Below are positions 35,779 through 45,051 of a stretch of DNA of 64,000 bases, one piece after another; the first letter of the stretch is position 1; the number at the start of each line of letters is the position of its first letter. Source of the stretch: B10-G9 sp964627755. GTDB lineage: Bacteria; Chloroflexota; Anaerolineae; Anaerolineales; UBA11858. The translations under genes were made by a program, and so were the position numbers. The notes beneath the pieces are model-generated. The model was given only the letters and a program-made list of their open reading frames with translations, ran no database searches and was not told where the DNA came from. The stretch covers positions 1 through 64,000 of the forward strand of contig CAZVIH010000098.1 in NCBI GenBank assembly GCA_964627755.1. The letters are read 5' to 3'.

Positions 35779-38154
35779 TTAATGGGTATTCCTTCTTATT
35801 CCCAACCAGTGTCTGATCCAGGATTGCACCGGGCGGTGGCTTTTTACCATGATGACAGTCTGGCGACACTCCTTGGCCAACCTCTGGGGAATATTTCCAA
35901 ACAACCGCTGCTCCAGTAATCCAGCGCTTGGAGCGTGGACGATAATAAGATCACTGGCATTTGATTCTTTCATAATGGCTGAAAATTCATCTTCCTCTGA
36001 AATAATCCTAATCCGGGCATTAACACAGTACTCTTGAACCAACTTTTCCAGGCGGATTTGAGTTTGTTCGAATTCCCGTGCACTGGCATTTGGCTTAAGC
36101 ACGGTGAGTATTGTAATCAGGGAAGACCTGCCTGTAGTCCTCTGAAATATGTCCGCTTGGAGTTGAGCCAATTCAAGCGCCAGAGTTGCATGTACTCCGC
36201 CCTTGGTTGCTACCAGGATTTTTTCAGGAAGCCTTCGTTCCCGGAATCGAACCACCGCCAGATCACAGGGAGGACGGATGCTAATGATGTCAACCACTGA
36301 GCTGAAGTTGATCTCCTCGCTATAGCTGTAGCCCGGCCATCCCAGTACCATCAGATCGACCTGTTGGTCTTCTACCGTCATCTGGATGACCTCACTCACA
36401 TTCCGTCCCAGTCGCAGCAGGGTATGGACCGGTACATTTCGTTTTTTACCTTCTTCAATCACTTGCTGCAGCAGGGCGCGACCTCGAGCGAGATATTGTT
36501 TTCCTTCGGAAAGGGATAGTTGAGCAGGCACCTGGACAATATTTAAAGCAAGTAGTTCACCCCCTTTTGCCTCTGCCAGAATGCTTCCCAACAACCCCAA
36601 AAGACGAGCTTGTTTGGGATTATTGACCGGCGTCATCACAGTGTAATCCCGCTGGGCGATGCGCTCTTCCAGCAGGATCGGTGCTGCTGCCTTATCCTTG
36701 ATACGGTTTTTTGCATAACTGAAATAGATCACTACGCCAGAGGCAATCCACAGCAGGCTGACCATCCAAGCCTGGGGCTGAAAGCTGAACTGAAATACTG
36801 CCACGCTCAGGTTGATGATTATTCCCAAAGCCGGAAGCCAAGGGTAAAAAGGAACCTTATAACCAGCATTAGAGGTCAGTCCTCTCCTTCTTAAAACAAT
36901 CAAGGCACCGTTCACAAGGGCGAAAGAAAGTAAAAAAAGCACACTGGCAGCAGATCCTACAACTTCTACCGGTAGGATCACGGTCATGACTACAATAATC
37001 AAACCTGTGGCAAGTACGGCAATATACGGGGTGCGGCGTTGGGGGTGTATCCTAGATAACATTTCGGGAAGCATTTTCTCCCTTCCCATCGAAAAAGCCA
37101 CTCTAGAGGAAGCCATAACCGTAGCATTTAAGGCAGACATTGTGGATAATAGCCCTCCAAAAACGATCAGAAAAACCCCGATGGCGGGCATGAAGTTTTC
37201 AGCAGCGCGCACTATCCCTGTTTCTTTATACAGTCCCAATATTTCCCAAGTGGTATTAATTCGGGGATCACTGGGATCAAGCACGTAAGCATCAATAATA
37301 TGAATTTCAGCAGGAAGTTTATTAAAGATATCCCCGAAATTCGTCGGATCAACTGCCCCAACGCTGACGATGATGATCAGCAAATAAATGGTAATGGCAA
37401 TTGCCAGGGAAGCGAACATCGCCTTGGGGATATTTTTAGTAGGATCTTTGATCTCTTCACTAACGGTCGCTATCAGGTCGTATCCTTCGAATGCAATAAA
37501 GGTGAGACCCATAGCGGATATAACTCCTCCTATCCCCAGCGGTAAGAAGTTCTGGAAGTTGGATTGCAGTAGTCCTGGTTCTCTGAAAATGGCAAATACT
37601 CCGAAAGCTGAAAATAAGCCCAGAATGAAGATCTTCGCAATTGTAAGAATATTTTCAGCTTTTCCTGTAACATTTGCACCGAAGTAATTAAGAGAGACAA
37701 AAAATATACTAATGATAAACGCAAAGACGGCGGATATCCCGTTTTGCCCCAGCAATTCAACCAGAGGCCTGGAAAGAGCAGGAAGATAGCTATGTAATAG
37801 TTCTACAAAATAACCTCCAAACCCAACCGCATAGAGAGTACAGGCTACAGTGTAAGCAAACCACAACATCCATCCTGAAATAAAACCAACCAATCCCGGG
37901 AAGGCTTGTTTTGCGAAAGCGTACCCCCCGCCAGCTTCCGGAATAGCAGAGGCCAATTCTGCATAAGATTGGGCAGTGATTAGAGTTACACAACCGTTGA
38001 GGGCAAAAGCCAGCAATGCTCCTGGTCCGGCTTTTCCGACAGCCAGCCCGGTAAGGACGAAAATACCTGCTCCAATCATTGCTCCGACGCCGATCATGGT
38101 CGCATCAAAAAAACCTAACGTACGGGCCAGGGTAACCTGTTCTGAATCTGGCAT
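35779..38154 (-). CDS. APC-family amino-acid permease fused to universal-stress-protein domains
   Basis: Fusion of 791 residues. Residues about 1-475 form a twelve-helix APC transporter; the GAMIGAGIFVLTG segment in helix 1 and FIAFEGYDLIATVSEEIKDP in helix 6 are typical substrate-site helices. The cytoplasmic C-terminus (about 490-780) contains two UspA-like domains, each beginning with an ALLAEAKGG- or KILVATKGG-type strand. Such fusions are known in APC/cationic-amino-acid transporters and may sense nucleotides, but the ATP-binding G-x2-G-x9-G motif is not obvious here. The substrate is probably an amino acid or polyamine. It lies alone between gene-free spacers. Confidence 0.87.
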   Translation of the reverse strand: MPDSEQVTLARTLGFFDATMIGVGAMIGAGIFVLTGLAVGKAGPGALLAFALNGCVTLITAQSYAELASAIPEAGGGYAFAKQAFPGLVGFISGWMLWFAYTVACTLYAVGFGGYFVELLHSYLPALSRPLVELLGQNGISAVFAFIISIFFVSLNYFGANVTGKAENILTIAKIFILGLFSAFGVFAIFREPGLLQSNFQNFLPLGIGGVISAMGLTFIAFEGYDLIATVSEEIKDPTKNIPKAMFASLAIAITIYLLIIIVSVGAVDPTNFGDIFNKLPAEIHIIDAYVLDPSDPRINTTWEILGLYKETGIVRAAENFMPAIGVFLIVFGGLLSTMSALNATVMASSRVAFSMGREKMLPEMLSRIHPQRRTPYIAVLATGLIIVVMTVILPVEVVGSAASVLFLLSFALVNGALIVLRRRGLTSNAGYKVPFYPWLPALGIIINLSVAVFQFSFQPQAWMVSLLWIASGVVIYFSYAKNRIKDKAAAPILLEERIAQRDYTVMTPVNNPKQARLLGLLGSILAEAKGGELLALNIVQVPAQLSLSEGKQYLARGRALLQQVIEEGKKRNVPVHTLLRLGRNVSEVIQMTVEDQQVDLMVLGWPGYSYSEEINFSSVVDIISIRPPCDLAVVRFRERRLPEKILVATKGGVHATLALELAQLQADIFQRTTGRSSLITILTVLKPNASAREFEQTQIRLEKLVQEYCVNARIRIISEEDEFSAIMKESNASDLIIVHAPSAGLLEQRLFGNIPQRLAKECRQTVIMVKSHRPVQSWIRHWLGIRRNTH

Positions 38155-38686
38155 GGATATCCTATCTTATATTGAGGGCGATATTCCTGTTTCTTTCCCA
38201 ATTTTCACGGGGATTCAGTCCAGAAAATAAGGCTGGTTTATCATATTTGGTTAGGCAGACTCAAAACCGGTAAAGCTTGTTTCAAAATAATATACCAACA
38301 AGAAAAGGAAATTCTCATTCTGCAACATTCTGGATTGTAGCATAGTAAATTCCAGATGCAGAATATTTTGAAAGGTCGTCTTTTTTCTTTATGACTCATC
38401 AAATCGTTTTCCGCTATCTCACTAAAACAATAAAAGGGCTCAGTGTAGGAGAGCTTCAACCACACGCCGGCAGCTCATGGAATAGTATCCTTGGAATTAG
38501 GCGGGGAAATTGTAAATCCTTTCGATGGGGGAATTTTCTGGATATACTCTCGATGGAAAGAATCAAAAACTATCCCTAGTGAGCAAAAAATCTACTGGTT
38601 TGTTGGCTCTGTTATCATCTAGGAGATTGAGTTTCGATTAATAATACAGTTAAACGGAAATTAGTCTAGCTCGCGCTTATAAACAG
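38155..38686. other. Intergenic region upstream of the APC gene
   Basis: No gene is recognised. Near 38520-38560 the order TTTCGATGGGGGAATTTTCT then ACTCTCGATGGA parallels the repeat copy at 48430-48465, so a short degenerate copy of module A is likely here. The promoter of the APC gene should lie near 38160-38350, which is AT-rich. Confidence 0.4.
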
Positions 38687-38756
38687 TAAAAGCGAAACAC
38701 CGACTGCCTATGATCTTGCAAAGCAGATACGGCTCATGCCGCTAAACATAAAGTGA
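38687..38756 (+). pseudogene. C-terminal remnant of a second DUF1254 gene
   Basis: This stretch reads SETPTAYDLAKQIRLMPLN then a TGA stop at 38754-38756. It closely matches the end of the intact DUF1254 protein (LSTAYDLSKQIQLTPLN) at 39957-40016, and the DNA is also similar. No longer coding frame precedes it. It lies 13 bases before the DUF1214 gene, so the locus probably once held a tandem DUF1214-DUF1254 array from which most of one copy was deleted. Confidence 0.7.
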
Positions 38757-38769
38757 TAAGATAAATAAT

Positions 38770-39438
38770 ATGCTCAGTCGAACATCCACTTATCTGACAG
38801 TATTCAACGGTTTGATATGCGGCTTTTTCTTCATCCGTTTATTCTTCTTTCCCCAAACGAGAACCGTGAGGAATGATGTAGTACAAGGCATCCTGATCGG
38901 GTTTGGGATGGCGTTTGTCACGGCTCAAATCTACGCTAGGATCAAGGTCAAGAAAGTCAACGGCTGGATCACCATGTTCGGATTAGGCGATCCCGGCAAC
39001 GGCATGATACTGCGAGCCGCACAAGCCCAATTATTTCCCGGTCCGGTTAACGTGCCGCAAGAGGCGATGTACTGGATAACGTCCGGAGATAGCGAGGGGC
39101 ATATACTCTCCGGAAAACACGACTACATCATACACTTCCCACCGGGCAGTCTTCCTCCGAACAATGCCTTCTGGTCGCTGACGTTGGGCGATGCAAAAAA
39201 TCGCTTTGTGCCGAATCCGATCAATCGATACAGTGTCAGCGATCGCTCTGGACTTGTGCCGAACGCTGATGACTGTGTCGATATTTACATCCAGAACGCT
39301 ACACCGGTAAGCCGTGAATCCAACTGGCTGCCTGCGCCCTCGGGCAAGTTCATCCTCTGGCTGCGCGTGTATATGCCCGGCGCGGCCATTCTTAATGGCG
39401 AGTATTCAGTACCGCCGGTTGTTGAGGTGTTCGAATGA
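38770..39438 (+). CDS. DUF1214-domain protein with two N-terminal membrane helices
   Basis: Protein of 222 residues: two hydrophobic segments (about 5-28 and 38-57) and then a DUF1214 beta-rich domain with LPPNNAFWSLTLGDAKNRF and PNPINRYSVSDRSGL, the usual family core. DUF1214 proteins nearly always accompany DUF1254; their biochemical role is not established. Its end overlaps the next gene by four bases (ATGA), so the pair is translationally coupled. Confidence 0.82.
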   Translation: MLSRTSTYLTVFNGLICGFFFIRLFFFPQTRTVRNDVVQGILIGFGMAFVTAQIYARIKVKKVNGWITMFGLGDPGNGMILRAAQAQLFPGPVNVPQEAMYWITSGDSEGHILSGKHDYIIHFPPGSLPPNNAFWSLTLGDAKNRFVPNPINRYSVSDRSGLVPNADDCVDIYIQNATPVSRESNWLPAPSGKFILWLRVYMPGAAILNGEYSVPPVVEVFE

Positions 39439-40016
39439 CTCATATAGAGCATTTGCTTTTGTTCGGTTCGGTCATGGTCCCAGCATGGTTCCTATTCACT
39501 TACTTTTGGCCGCGCATGCTGCTGTCAGTATACAAGAGAGCGATTCTCATAAAAGGGTTTGGTGACGGTCCCGTCCCGATCAATACGCTCAATACACAGC
39601 CCCAAGCACTTTTTGCATATCCCCTCCATCCGCCTGCCTCGGTCTCAACACTGGCGATTACTGGTGTGAACCGCGATACGCTCCCTACGGTCGGATGGTT
39701 AGATCTCTCCAAAGGACCACAAGTTTTGCATGTACCGGACATGGCTGAGCGTTATTATAGTGTCCAGTTCACTGATCCATCGAAAAATACGAATTTTGCT
39801 TACGTCGGCAAACGAACCACAGGTACACAAGAGGGCGACTATCTCATTACGGGGCCAGGTTGGGGAGGACAGGCACCGAGCGGCATGACACAGATATCCT
39901 CGCCAAACAATGCAGTGCTTGTACTCGGACGTGTGTTTGTGGAAAACGAGAGCGATCTGTCTACTGCCTATGATCTTTCGAAGCAGATTCAACTAACACC
40001 ACTAAACAGCTATTGA
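39435..40016 (+). CDS. DUF1254-domain protein with N-terminal membrane helix
   Basis: Protein of 193 residues: one membrane segment (about 4-26) and a DUF1254 domain with DTLPTVGWLDLSKGPQVLHV, MAERYYSVQFTDPSKNTNF and VLGRVFVENESDLSTAYDL, the standard order. It is shorter than many free DUF1254 proteins, fitting the split DUF1254/DUF1214 two-gene form. Function unknown. Confidence 0.83.
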   Translation: MTHIEHLLLFGSVMVPAWFLFTYFWPRMLLSVYKRAILIKGFGDGPVPINTLNTQPQALFAYPLHPPASVSTLAITGVNRDTLPTVGWLDLSKGPQVLHVPDMAERYYSVQFTDPSKNTNFAYVGKRTTGTQEGDYLITGPGWGGQAPSGMTQISSPNNAVLVLGRVFVENESDLSTAYDLSKQIQLTPLNSY

Positions 40017-40093
40017 AATAATAATTACCGTTTGACGCATTTGAGAGAAAAAAGCATTCCATAATCCAGAAAAAACTTACAGGAATGGGTAAT

Positions 40094-40744
40094 ATGAAAT
40101 TCATACTAAAGAACTGGTACTATGTTGGAGTTGGGATCTTTGCTACATTGATTGTAGGGCTGGCAATTTTCTGGAATGATATCAGCATGCTTCAGAGGTT
40201 GCTCACGATCAGTTTCATGGCTCTGCTGGTTCATCAGTTTGAAGAATATGCCTGGCCGGGTGGTTTTCCGGCAGTAATGAATATCGCTTGGCAGCCTAGC
40301 AAGGATGGAATACCCAACGGTTATCCGTTAAACCGCAAGAGTGCTTTATTTGTCAATGTTGCCATCGCCTATCCCATCTATATCATGCCTATCATTTTCC
40401 CCAACCTGATCTGGTTGGGGCTGGCACAGATGTTATTTGGTATGGCACAGTTTGTAGTACATGGAATCTTGATCAACAAAAAGATGCACACGATCTACAA
40501 CCCCGGGCTCTTCGCGGTGATATTTCTCCACTGGCCTTTAGGAATTTTTTACATCTGGTACGTCATCGTGAATAGTCTCGTGTTGTGGTGGATGTGGCCT
40601 GTGGCAATCGTTATCTTGGCAGCTGCAGCATTTTTTGGGATCAACATGCCAATATCTTATTGGTTTGCGGATAAAAACTCACCATACACTTTCAGCGATA
40701 AAGAAATGGCCCGTTTTCACGTGCGAGAGAAAATGAAAATTTGA
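40094..40744 (+). CDS. HXXEE-domain membrane protein
   Basis: Polytopic membrane protein of 216 residues with about six hydrophobic segments. The family motif H-x-x-E-E is present as HQFEEYAWPGG near residues 46-56, with later conserved His residues in FVVHGILINKKMHT and NPGLFAVIFLHWP. These polar residues in membrane helices suggest a metal site or enzyme, but no function is established. AGGA at 40081-40084 abuts an in-frame ATG at 40085, so I use the ATG at 40094, nine bases downstream. Confidence 0.8.
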   Translation: MKFILKNWYYVGVGIFATLIVGLAIFWNDISMLQRLLTISFMALLVHQFEEYAWPGGFPAVMNIAWQPSKDGIPNGYPLNRKSALFVNVAIAYPIYIMPIIFPNLIWLGLAQMLFGMAQFVVHGILINKKMHTIYNPGLFAVIFLHWPLGIFYIWYVIVNSLVLWWMWPVAIVILAAAAFFGINMPISYWFADKNSPYTFSDKEMARFHVREKMKI

Positions 40745-40780
40745 ACACAAAAAAATAATTCAATCTATCCAAATGTTGAA

Positions 40781-41320
40781 TTGTCGGGATGGAATAAAAC
40801 TGTTATCCACCAGGTCACAGCTTCGAATCCTGCCAGTCTCCCTGTCAGTACTTCGGTATGCACAGTTATTTCCTATTATGGACCTACCGATCTGCAGGCC
40901 CAGTTCGAGCGCTTCAGTGAACTGCCAACCCTGACTGGGAAGGGGTGGGTCGAGCGCACTTTCATGGGATATCTAAGAATTAGAACGGGCTTTGAGGTCA
41001 TTCCAGTTCACGAACTTATCCCGGGGCTGCTTGGCGGCAGCCCACTGGATGTACCTGAAACCTATGACCTGGTGTCTCCCGTGAAATTAATTTCCGAAAA
41101 CTGCCCGCCAACACGCCTGCTGCAAGGAAAACACGATTTTAGCGGCGTTGTACCGCAGGTGATCCAACTGCACAAAACACTGCTCCAAAGTGGTGTCATA
41201 TCCTATCTGTTCGAGTTGCCAGGCACCGAGCATGGTTATGATCTTTATCGACCCAAGTGGTCTCCAGCAGCACAGTCAGCAACATTTGTAACGGAGCGAT
41301 TCCTTGGTTCCTTTTCCTGA
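40781..41320 (+). pseudogene. Alpha/beta-hydrolase (esterase-like) C-terminal fragment
   Basis: About 180 codons match the second half of BD-FAE-type esterases: ISYYGPTDL, then the acid-bearing LLQGKHDFSGVVPQVIQLH and the histidine in LPGTEHGYDL. The nucleophile elbow (G-x-S-x-G) and everything before it are missing, and the frame opens with a TTG without a ribosome site. It is therefore a truncated remnant. The left breakpoint is within about 40 bases of the HXXEE gene end. Confidence 0.7.
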
Positions 41321-41511
41321 TGGTCTAATAAGGCAGGCTAACCCCGCTCCGACCGCCAGCCAAGGGCAGGACCGAGGACGGATGATCGGGCGCCTGCTGC
41401 ACGGTGCCCGCGGCACTGTGCTTCCGTAAATCGACTGCAGATATCCCATACCAGACATGCGCTTATAGGATACCGTATCCTTTTTATTTTGAAAAATAAT
41501 TGATCGAGATT

Positions 41512-42615
41512 TTATTTATCTTGCTGTTCTACGGCCGCTTTATTACAAAGAGATGATCCGCCTTTAGAAAGCCAATTATATAAGGCAGAACTGTAATCAT
41601 ATCCGCACTGGGCGTCCTGATAGATTTTTAAACCCCAGTTTACATAACGCTGGGTTTCATTGGGCCATTCCAGATAAGGACTTTTTACTCTGGCGATTCC
41701 AGCGTTATAACCAGCAAGAGCCATTTGAATTGAACCACCACTTTTCAGAGTTTTCTGTAACCAGCTAAGTCCCCTGTATGCATTTGTATCTGGATCATAT
41801 GGATCTTCTTTTCCCTTAAAATACTGGGGCATGACCTGGAATAAACCAATTGCACCTGCAACTGATTTGGCTTTGACATAACCACAAGATTCGATTTGCA
41901 TCACAGTGGCAATCAAGTTTGGATCCAGCCCATATTCCTCGCTCCAGGCCAGGATATCTTCTTCCCAATACTGAATTTCAGGTGTAAATAAGTCTGAGAT
42001 ACTATCATCTGGCGGTGGAGTTTTGGTCAGGAATTGCTTTGTTGAAATAGGTCCAGTTAAAGCTGAAGAAACCTGAGTTTGGCTTAATAGCGGTGCCAAC
42101 TGAGTGTTGACAGGAAGACCGTCCACATCGATAATCTGACCTGCAACCCCTAGCCAGCTGCATCCGGCATCGGGATAGACCATATCATTCTCAGAGGTAG
42201 GGGTCCCATCCTGCTTGTCAGAAGGTATACCACTCTCCAGATCAGCACTAGGAGTCTGTGAATTTTCGACTTTTGAAATGGGTGTGTTTGTGGGTATCGG
42301 TTTCGAATTTGGGGTATCAGTCGGTGCTATTGTCACAGTCCAGGTTGGAGGTAAGACCGGCTTAGGTGTTGAAGATGGTGTATAGCTCAAGAACGGGGCA
42401 GGCGTTGTAGTTGGGGGCAGCGGGTTTAAACTGCTTTGTGGATTAATGAATATGACCGCAAAGAGCAGCCCGACCACGATTGTACCTGAAACAAATATAC
42501 CTGACAGAAGATTCAATAACCCTCTAGGTCTCTTATTATTACGAGGCAGGGGAGGTTGTTGTTCTTCTTCTATTATTTCCGGTCCTTTGAAGAATTCATC
42601 CACTGGATCTGACAT
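41512..42615 (-). CDS. Membrane-anchored lytic transglycosylase (SLT domain)
   Basis: Peptidoglycan-cleaving enzyme of 367 residues. It has a short cytoplasmic tail, one membrane helix (about 33-55), a Pro/Thr/Ser-rich linker (about 60-145), a further linker and a C-terminal SLT domain (about 215-350). Catalytic Glu lies in VMQIESCGY, followed by the AGAIGLFQVMPQYF and ALAGYNAGIARV motifs typical of Slt/MltE-like domains. It should act outside the membrane on cell-wall glycan strands. The ribosome site is weak. Confidence 0.85.
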   Translation of the reverse strand: MSDPVDEFFKGPEIIEEEQQPPLPRNNKRPRGLLNLLSGIFVSGTIVVGLLFAVIFINPQSSLNPLPPTTTPAPFLSYTPSSTPKPVLPPTWTVTIAPTDTPNSKPIPTNTPISKVENSQTPSADLESGIPSDKQDGTPTSENDMVYPDAGCSWLGVAGQIIDVDGLPVNTQLAPLLSQTQVSSALTGPISTKQFLTKTPPPDDSISDLFTPEIQYWEEDILAWSEEYGLDPNLIATVMQIESCGYVKAKSVAGAIGLFQVMPQYFKGKEDPYDPDTNAYRGLSWLQKTLKSGGSIQMALAGYNAGIARVKSPYLEWPNETQRYVNWGLKIYQDAQCGYDYSSALYNWLSKGGSSLCNKAAVEQQDK

Positions 42616-43551
42616 AATCTACTCTCTGATCTCTTTCCCGGGCGGACGAAGGATGGTATTAAGTTTGAGGTCGAGATAGTTTTCGACCAGATTTTGCTCC
42701 AGGAACTTTCTTGCGGGAAGAAGCTGGAGCTGTCCGGGATGTAGCAGGGAACTGCAGATTCCGTTGATCCGGCCCAAAATACTTTTCTCCGGCAACGGAG
42801 AATAACCCGATGTTCAATACCCACAGCTGCCAGGCTATCGCGACTACAAAGATTAGCACCACCTTCACAGTTGCATCTGGCGGGTGATAAAACCTGTACT
42901 GCAAGCATAAAACCGAACACTTGATCTGTTTTATCAAGACCTTAGTGAAGGAGGATAGTAGTTACAATATAATTCAATAACACCAATTATACGACTTCCA
43001 AAATTGTTATGTCTCGTATCTGAACTCTTTGGTGAATGAAATAAATTGAAGATCGATCAAATAATGAAGGCTGCCCTCGTTTAACCACAGCCCTCATTTC
43101 CCGAACCCAGGACTTGAGCTGCCTGCTAAAAAACTAACCTAGAAGTTCGGTTGGAGTCAGCCTCTAATCCCCGGCATTTCGGAGTCAAATACCTCCAGAC
43201 GATCTCTTCTTCACTCCCAACCCGGGTTGGGATTTTCCCTGTCCCACATTCCTGTGCAGTGTCCGCTGAGGATTAACTCTTGAATTCGAATTAGACAACA
43301 CCCTTTCCATGGGGGAATAGCCTGCCTTGAGCCCGAAGGCCAGGCGAAGGGTCCATCCACTCGATAGAGTTGATAACAATATGTCCATTACATCCATAAT
43401 TTCCATCCATTCCACCCTAATTACATCTAAGAAAGCGTTCGTCAAGGGGCTTTTTCATCTAAGTAAAATCCGCAATATCAACCCTCCCGAGACAGCCATC
43501 AGGTTGTCTCGTTTCATGTTTTGTTATTCTCTTTTTTTCTGGTTTTTCCAG
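42616..43551. other. Long gene-free spacer
   Basis: A 936-base region. Overlapping frames at 42573-42937 on the minus strand have no ribosome site and a patchwork composition, so I do not call them. Bases 43261-43436 are a copy of the dispersed repeat. The rest shows nothing recognisable. Confidence 0.4.
43261..43436. repeat. Dispersed intergenic repeat, module A copy
   Basis: Shows the module A order: CTGAGGATTAACTCTTGAAT, TTCGAATTAGAC, CATGGGGGAATAGCCTGCC, TTGAGCCC, CTCGATAGAGTTGATAA, TGTCCATTACATCCATAATT and TCCATTCCACCCTAATTAC. The block pattern is shared with 35361-35560 and 48376-48530. Modules B and C are absent; the IS110 remnant starts shortly after. Confidence 0.6.
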
Positions 43552-43911
43552 TCAGCGACGAACTTGATCCAATGCATCTAACCGTGCTCTATTTGAAATC
43601 CTATCCAGGTGCGCCAGCACTGAGGCATCGATCTGGTCCGTCTTCACCGCTGCCGCTGCGATCATCCGTACACCCTTGGCATGCGTCAGCTCCACCCGAT
43701 TCACATGCTTCCCCAATAGATCGTAGAATAAGGGCCAGTTTCGGGTAGGTTCCATCACCGCATAGGTTTCTTTGGGTACATTCCTGGAGATGTATGTTTC
43801 AATTTCTGTGTTTTTCAAGCGTCTTTTATCGATCACTTCCCCCTCGTGATCCATCAGTACCAGTTAGGTTCGCTTAAGATGCAGGTCAATTCCAAGGTAA
43901 AATGGAAACAT
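43552..43911 (-). pseudogene. IS110-family transposase N-terminal remnant
   Basis: From the ATG at 43911 the frame reads MFPFYLGIDLHLKRT, then a TAA at 43866-43864, then continues LVLMDHEGEVIDKRRL to a stop at 43552. The Y-x-G-I-D-x-H start is the DEDD-type RuvC-like N-terminus of IS110 transposases, and GVRMIAAAAVKTDQIDASVL matches the conserved following segment. About 117 of the usual 340 or more residues remain; the C-terminal Tnp20 domain with its serine is missing. So the element is dead, with both an internal stop and a 3' deletion. Confidence 0.82.
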
Positions 43912-44415
43912 AGCGTTCCTCCTTTTGCTAAACTGGTTTGTCACTACTCTTAGTTTAGCACTACGGTAGGAACGCTTTCATAGTATCACTGAAATTCACC
44001 AGGAAGCTGTTTAAGACTCAAACTTGTTCATTTATCCCATACAATTGAACAAACTAAATTTGACCTTCGTTCGTACAAGTTCTTTTATTTGTGACGCTTA
44101 TCTAAATCATAATATTACACATTCTACAGCATAACATAGGCCCAAAATCTTCGCTAAAATACTTGTATACAAAATAAGGCTGATGTATACTAAAAAAAGA
44201 TTTCTTCTATCAGTTTCCAATATATAATTTTGAATAGCTGTTTTTCTACAATTGGTTTCGAACTTTTCGATAACAATAATCCTATTTAAATCTGCACCCA
44301 TTTAACTGCGGGATCTACCAGGTGTGTTTCAATACGAATCCATAACCAACTTGCCCATTTACCTGCGGTTCTATTTGCATAGCTCATGAAAACCATTCAT
44401 AAATGAGGAGCTGCT
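43912..44415. other. Spacer with possible IS110 left-end DNA
   Basis: The 90 bases beside the transposase remnant (43912-44000) include AACTGGTTTGTCACTACTC and a GCACTACGGTAGGAACGC segment. They may be the IS110 non-coding end, which in living elements encodes the bridge RNA. The remainder is AT-rich and without a gene. GAGGAG before 44416 is the ribosome site of the next gene. Confidence 0.35.
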
Positions 44416-45015
44416 ATGAATCAAACCAAGAAAAAACGCGGCTGGGCTTTTTTTGGGCTGGGTTGTGGATGCCTAATATTTGTCATCATTATCATCGTGG
44501 GAATTTATCTCTATGCTGGCTGGCTGGGATATAAGGAGGCTCCTATGATCGTAGAGGTCCAGGAATCTTCCCCACAGCTGCAGGACCCCTATACTCTAAG
44601 CTCCACTCAAGAGGAACAGCTCTTCACCTACGGGTATCCGGAAGCGTTTACGATCCTTTTTTACGAGGAAGAAACTACTTCTGGAGGAGTAGCCCCTGTC
44701 CGGTTGGAAACCTGGGATTACTACACTCAAGGAATCGGGCTTACATTTATTAACGGGGAGCTGACCGCGGAGGATGTTATCGAGATAGACAATGTCGGCG
44801 TTCTGGATCCTCTGCCTTATTACCCAGAACAGTTCAGCGCTTTCATGAGCCTGGAGGAAGTTATCGCTGCAGCTGGAATTGACAGTTATGTAGAGATTCC
44901 CCTGGATAAAGATTTCCTGGAAGGTGGAGTCTCCTATTTCGCTAATTCACTGACCTTTGGATTAAAGAATGATGAGCTTCTATATATCGAAGCTTTGGCA
45001 CTCACGACAGACTAA
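44416..45015 (+). CDS. Membrane-anchored extracytoplasmic protein of unknown function
   Basis: Protein of 199 residues: positively charged start (about 1-9), one membrane helix (about 12-34, with GLGCGCLIF) and an acidic exported domain rich in Tyr, Glu and Asp. I recognise no family. Good ribosome site (GAGGAG). It is followed after 36 bases by another exported protein in the same direction, so the two are likely one operon. Confidence 0.65.
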   Translation: MNQTKKKRGWAFFGLGCGCLIFVIIIIVGIYLYAGWLGYKEAPMIVEVQESSPQLQDPYTLSSTQEEQLFTYGYPEAFTILFYEEETTSGGVAPVRLETWDYYTQGIGLTFINGELTAEDVIEIDNVGVLDPLPYYPEQFSAFMSLEEVIAAAGIDSYVEIPLDKDFLEGGVSYFANSLTFGLKNDELLYIEALALTTD

Positions 45016-45051
45016 AAAAGATTGTCACATTTTTTCAAAAGGTGATCAAAA

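Noticed and set aside
42573..42937. Minus-strand frames upstream of the lytic transglycosylase
   Set aside because: They overlap each other and the transglycosylase start, lack ribosome sites and show no family features.
44107..44301. 64-codon minus-strand frame in an AT-rich spacer
   Set aside because: No ribosome site, low-complexity composition and no similarity I recognise.
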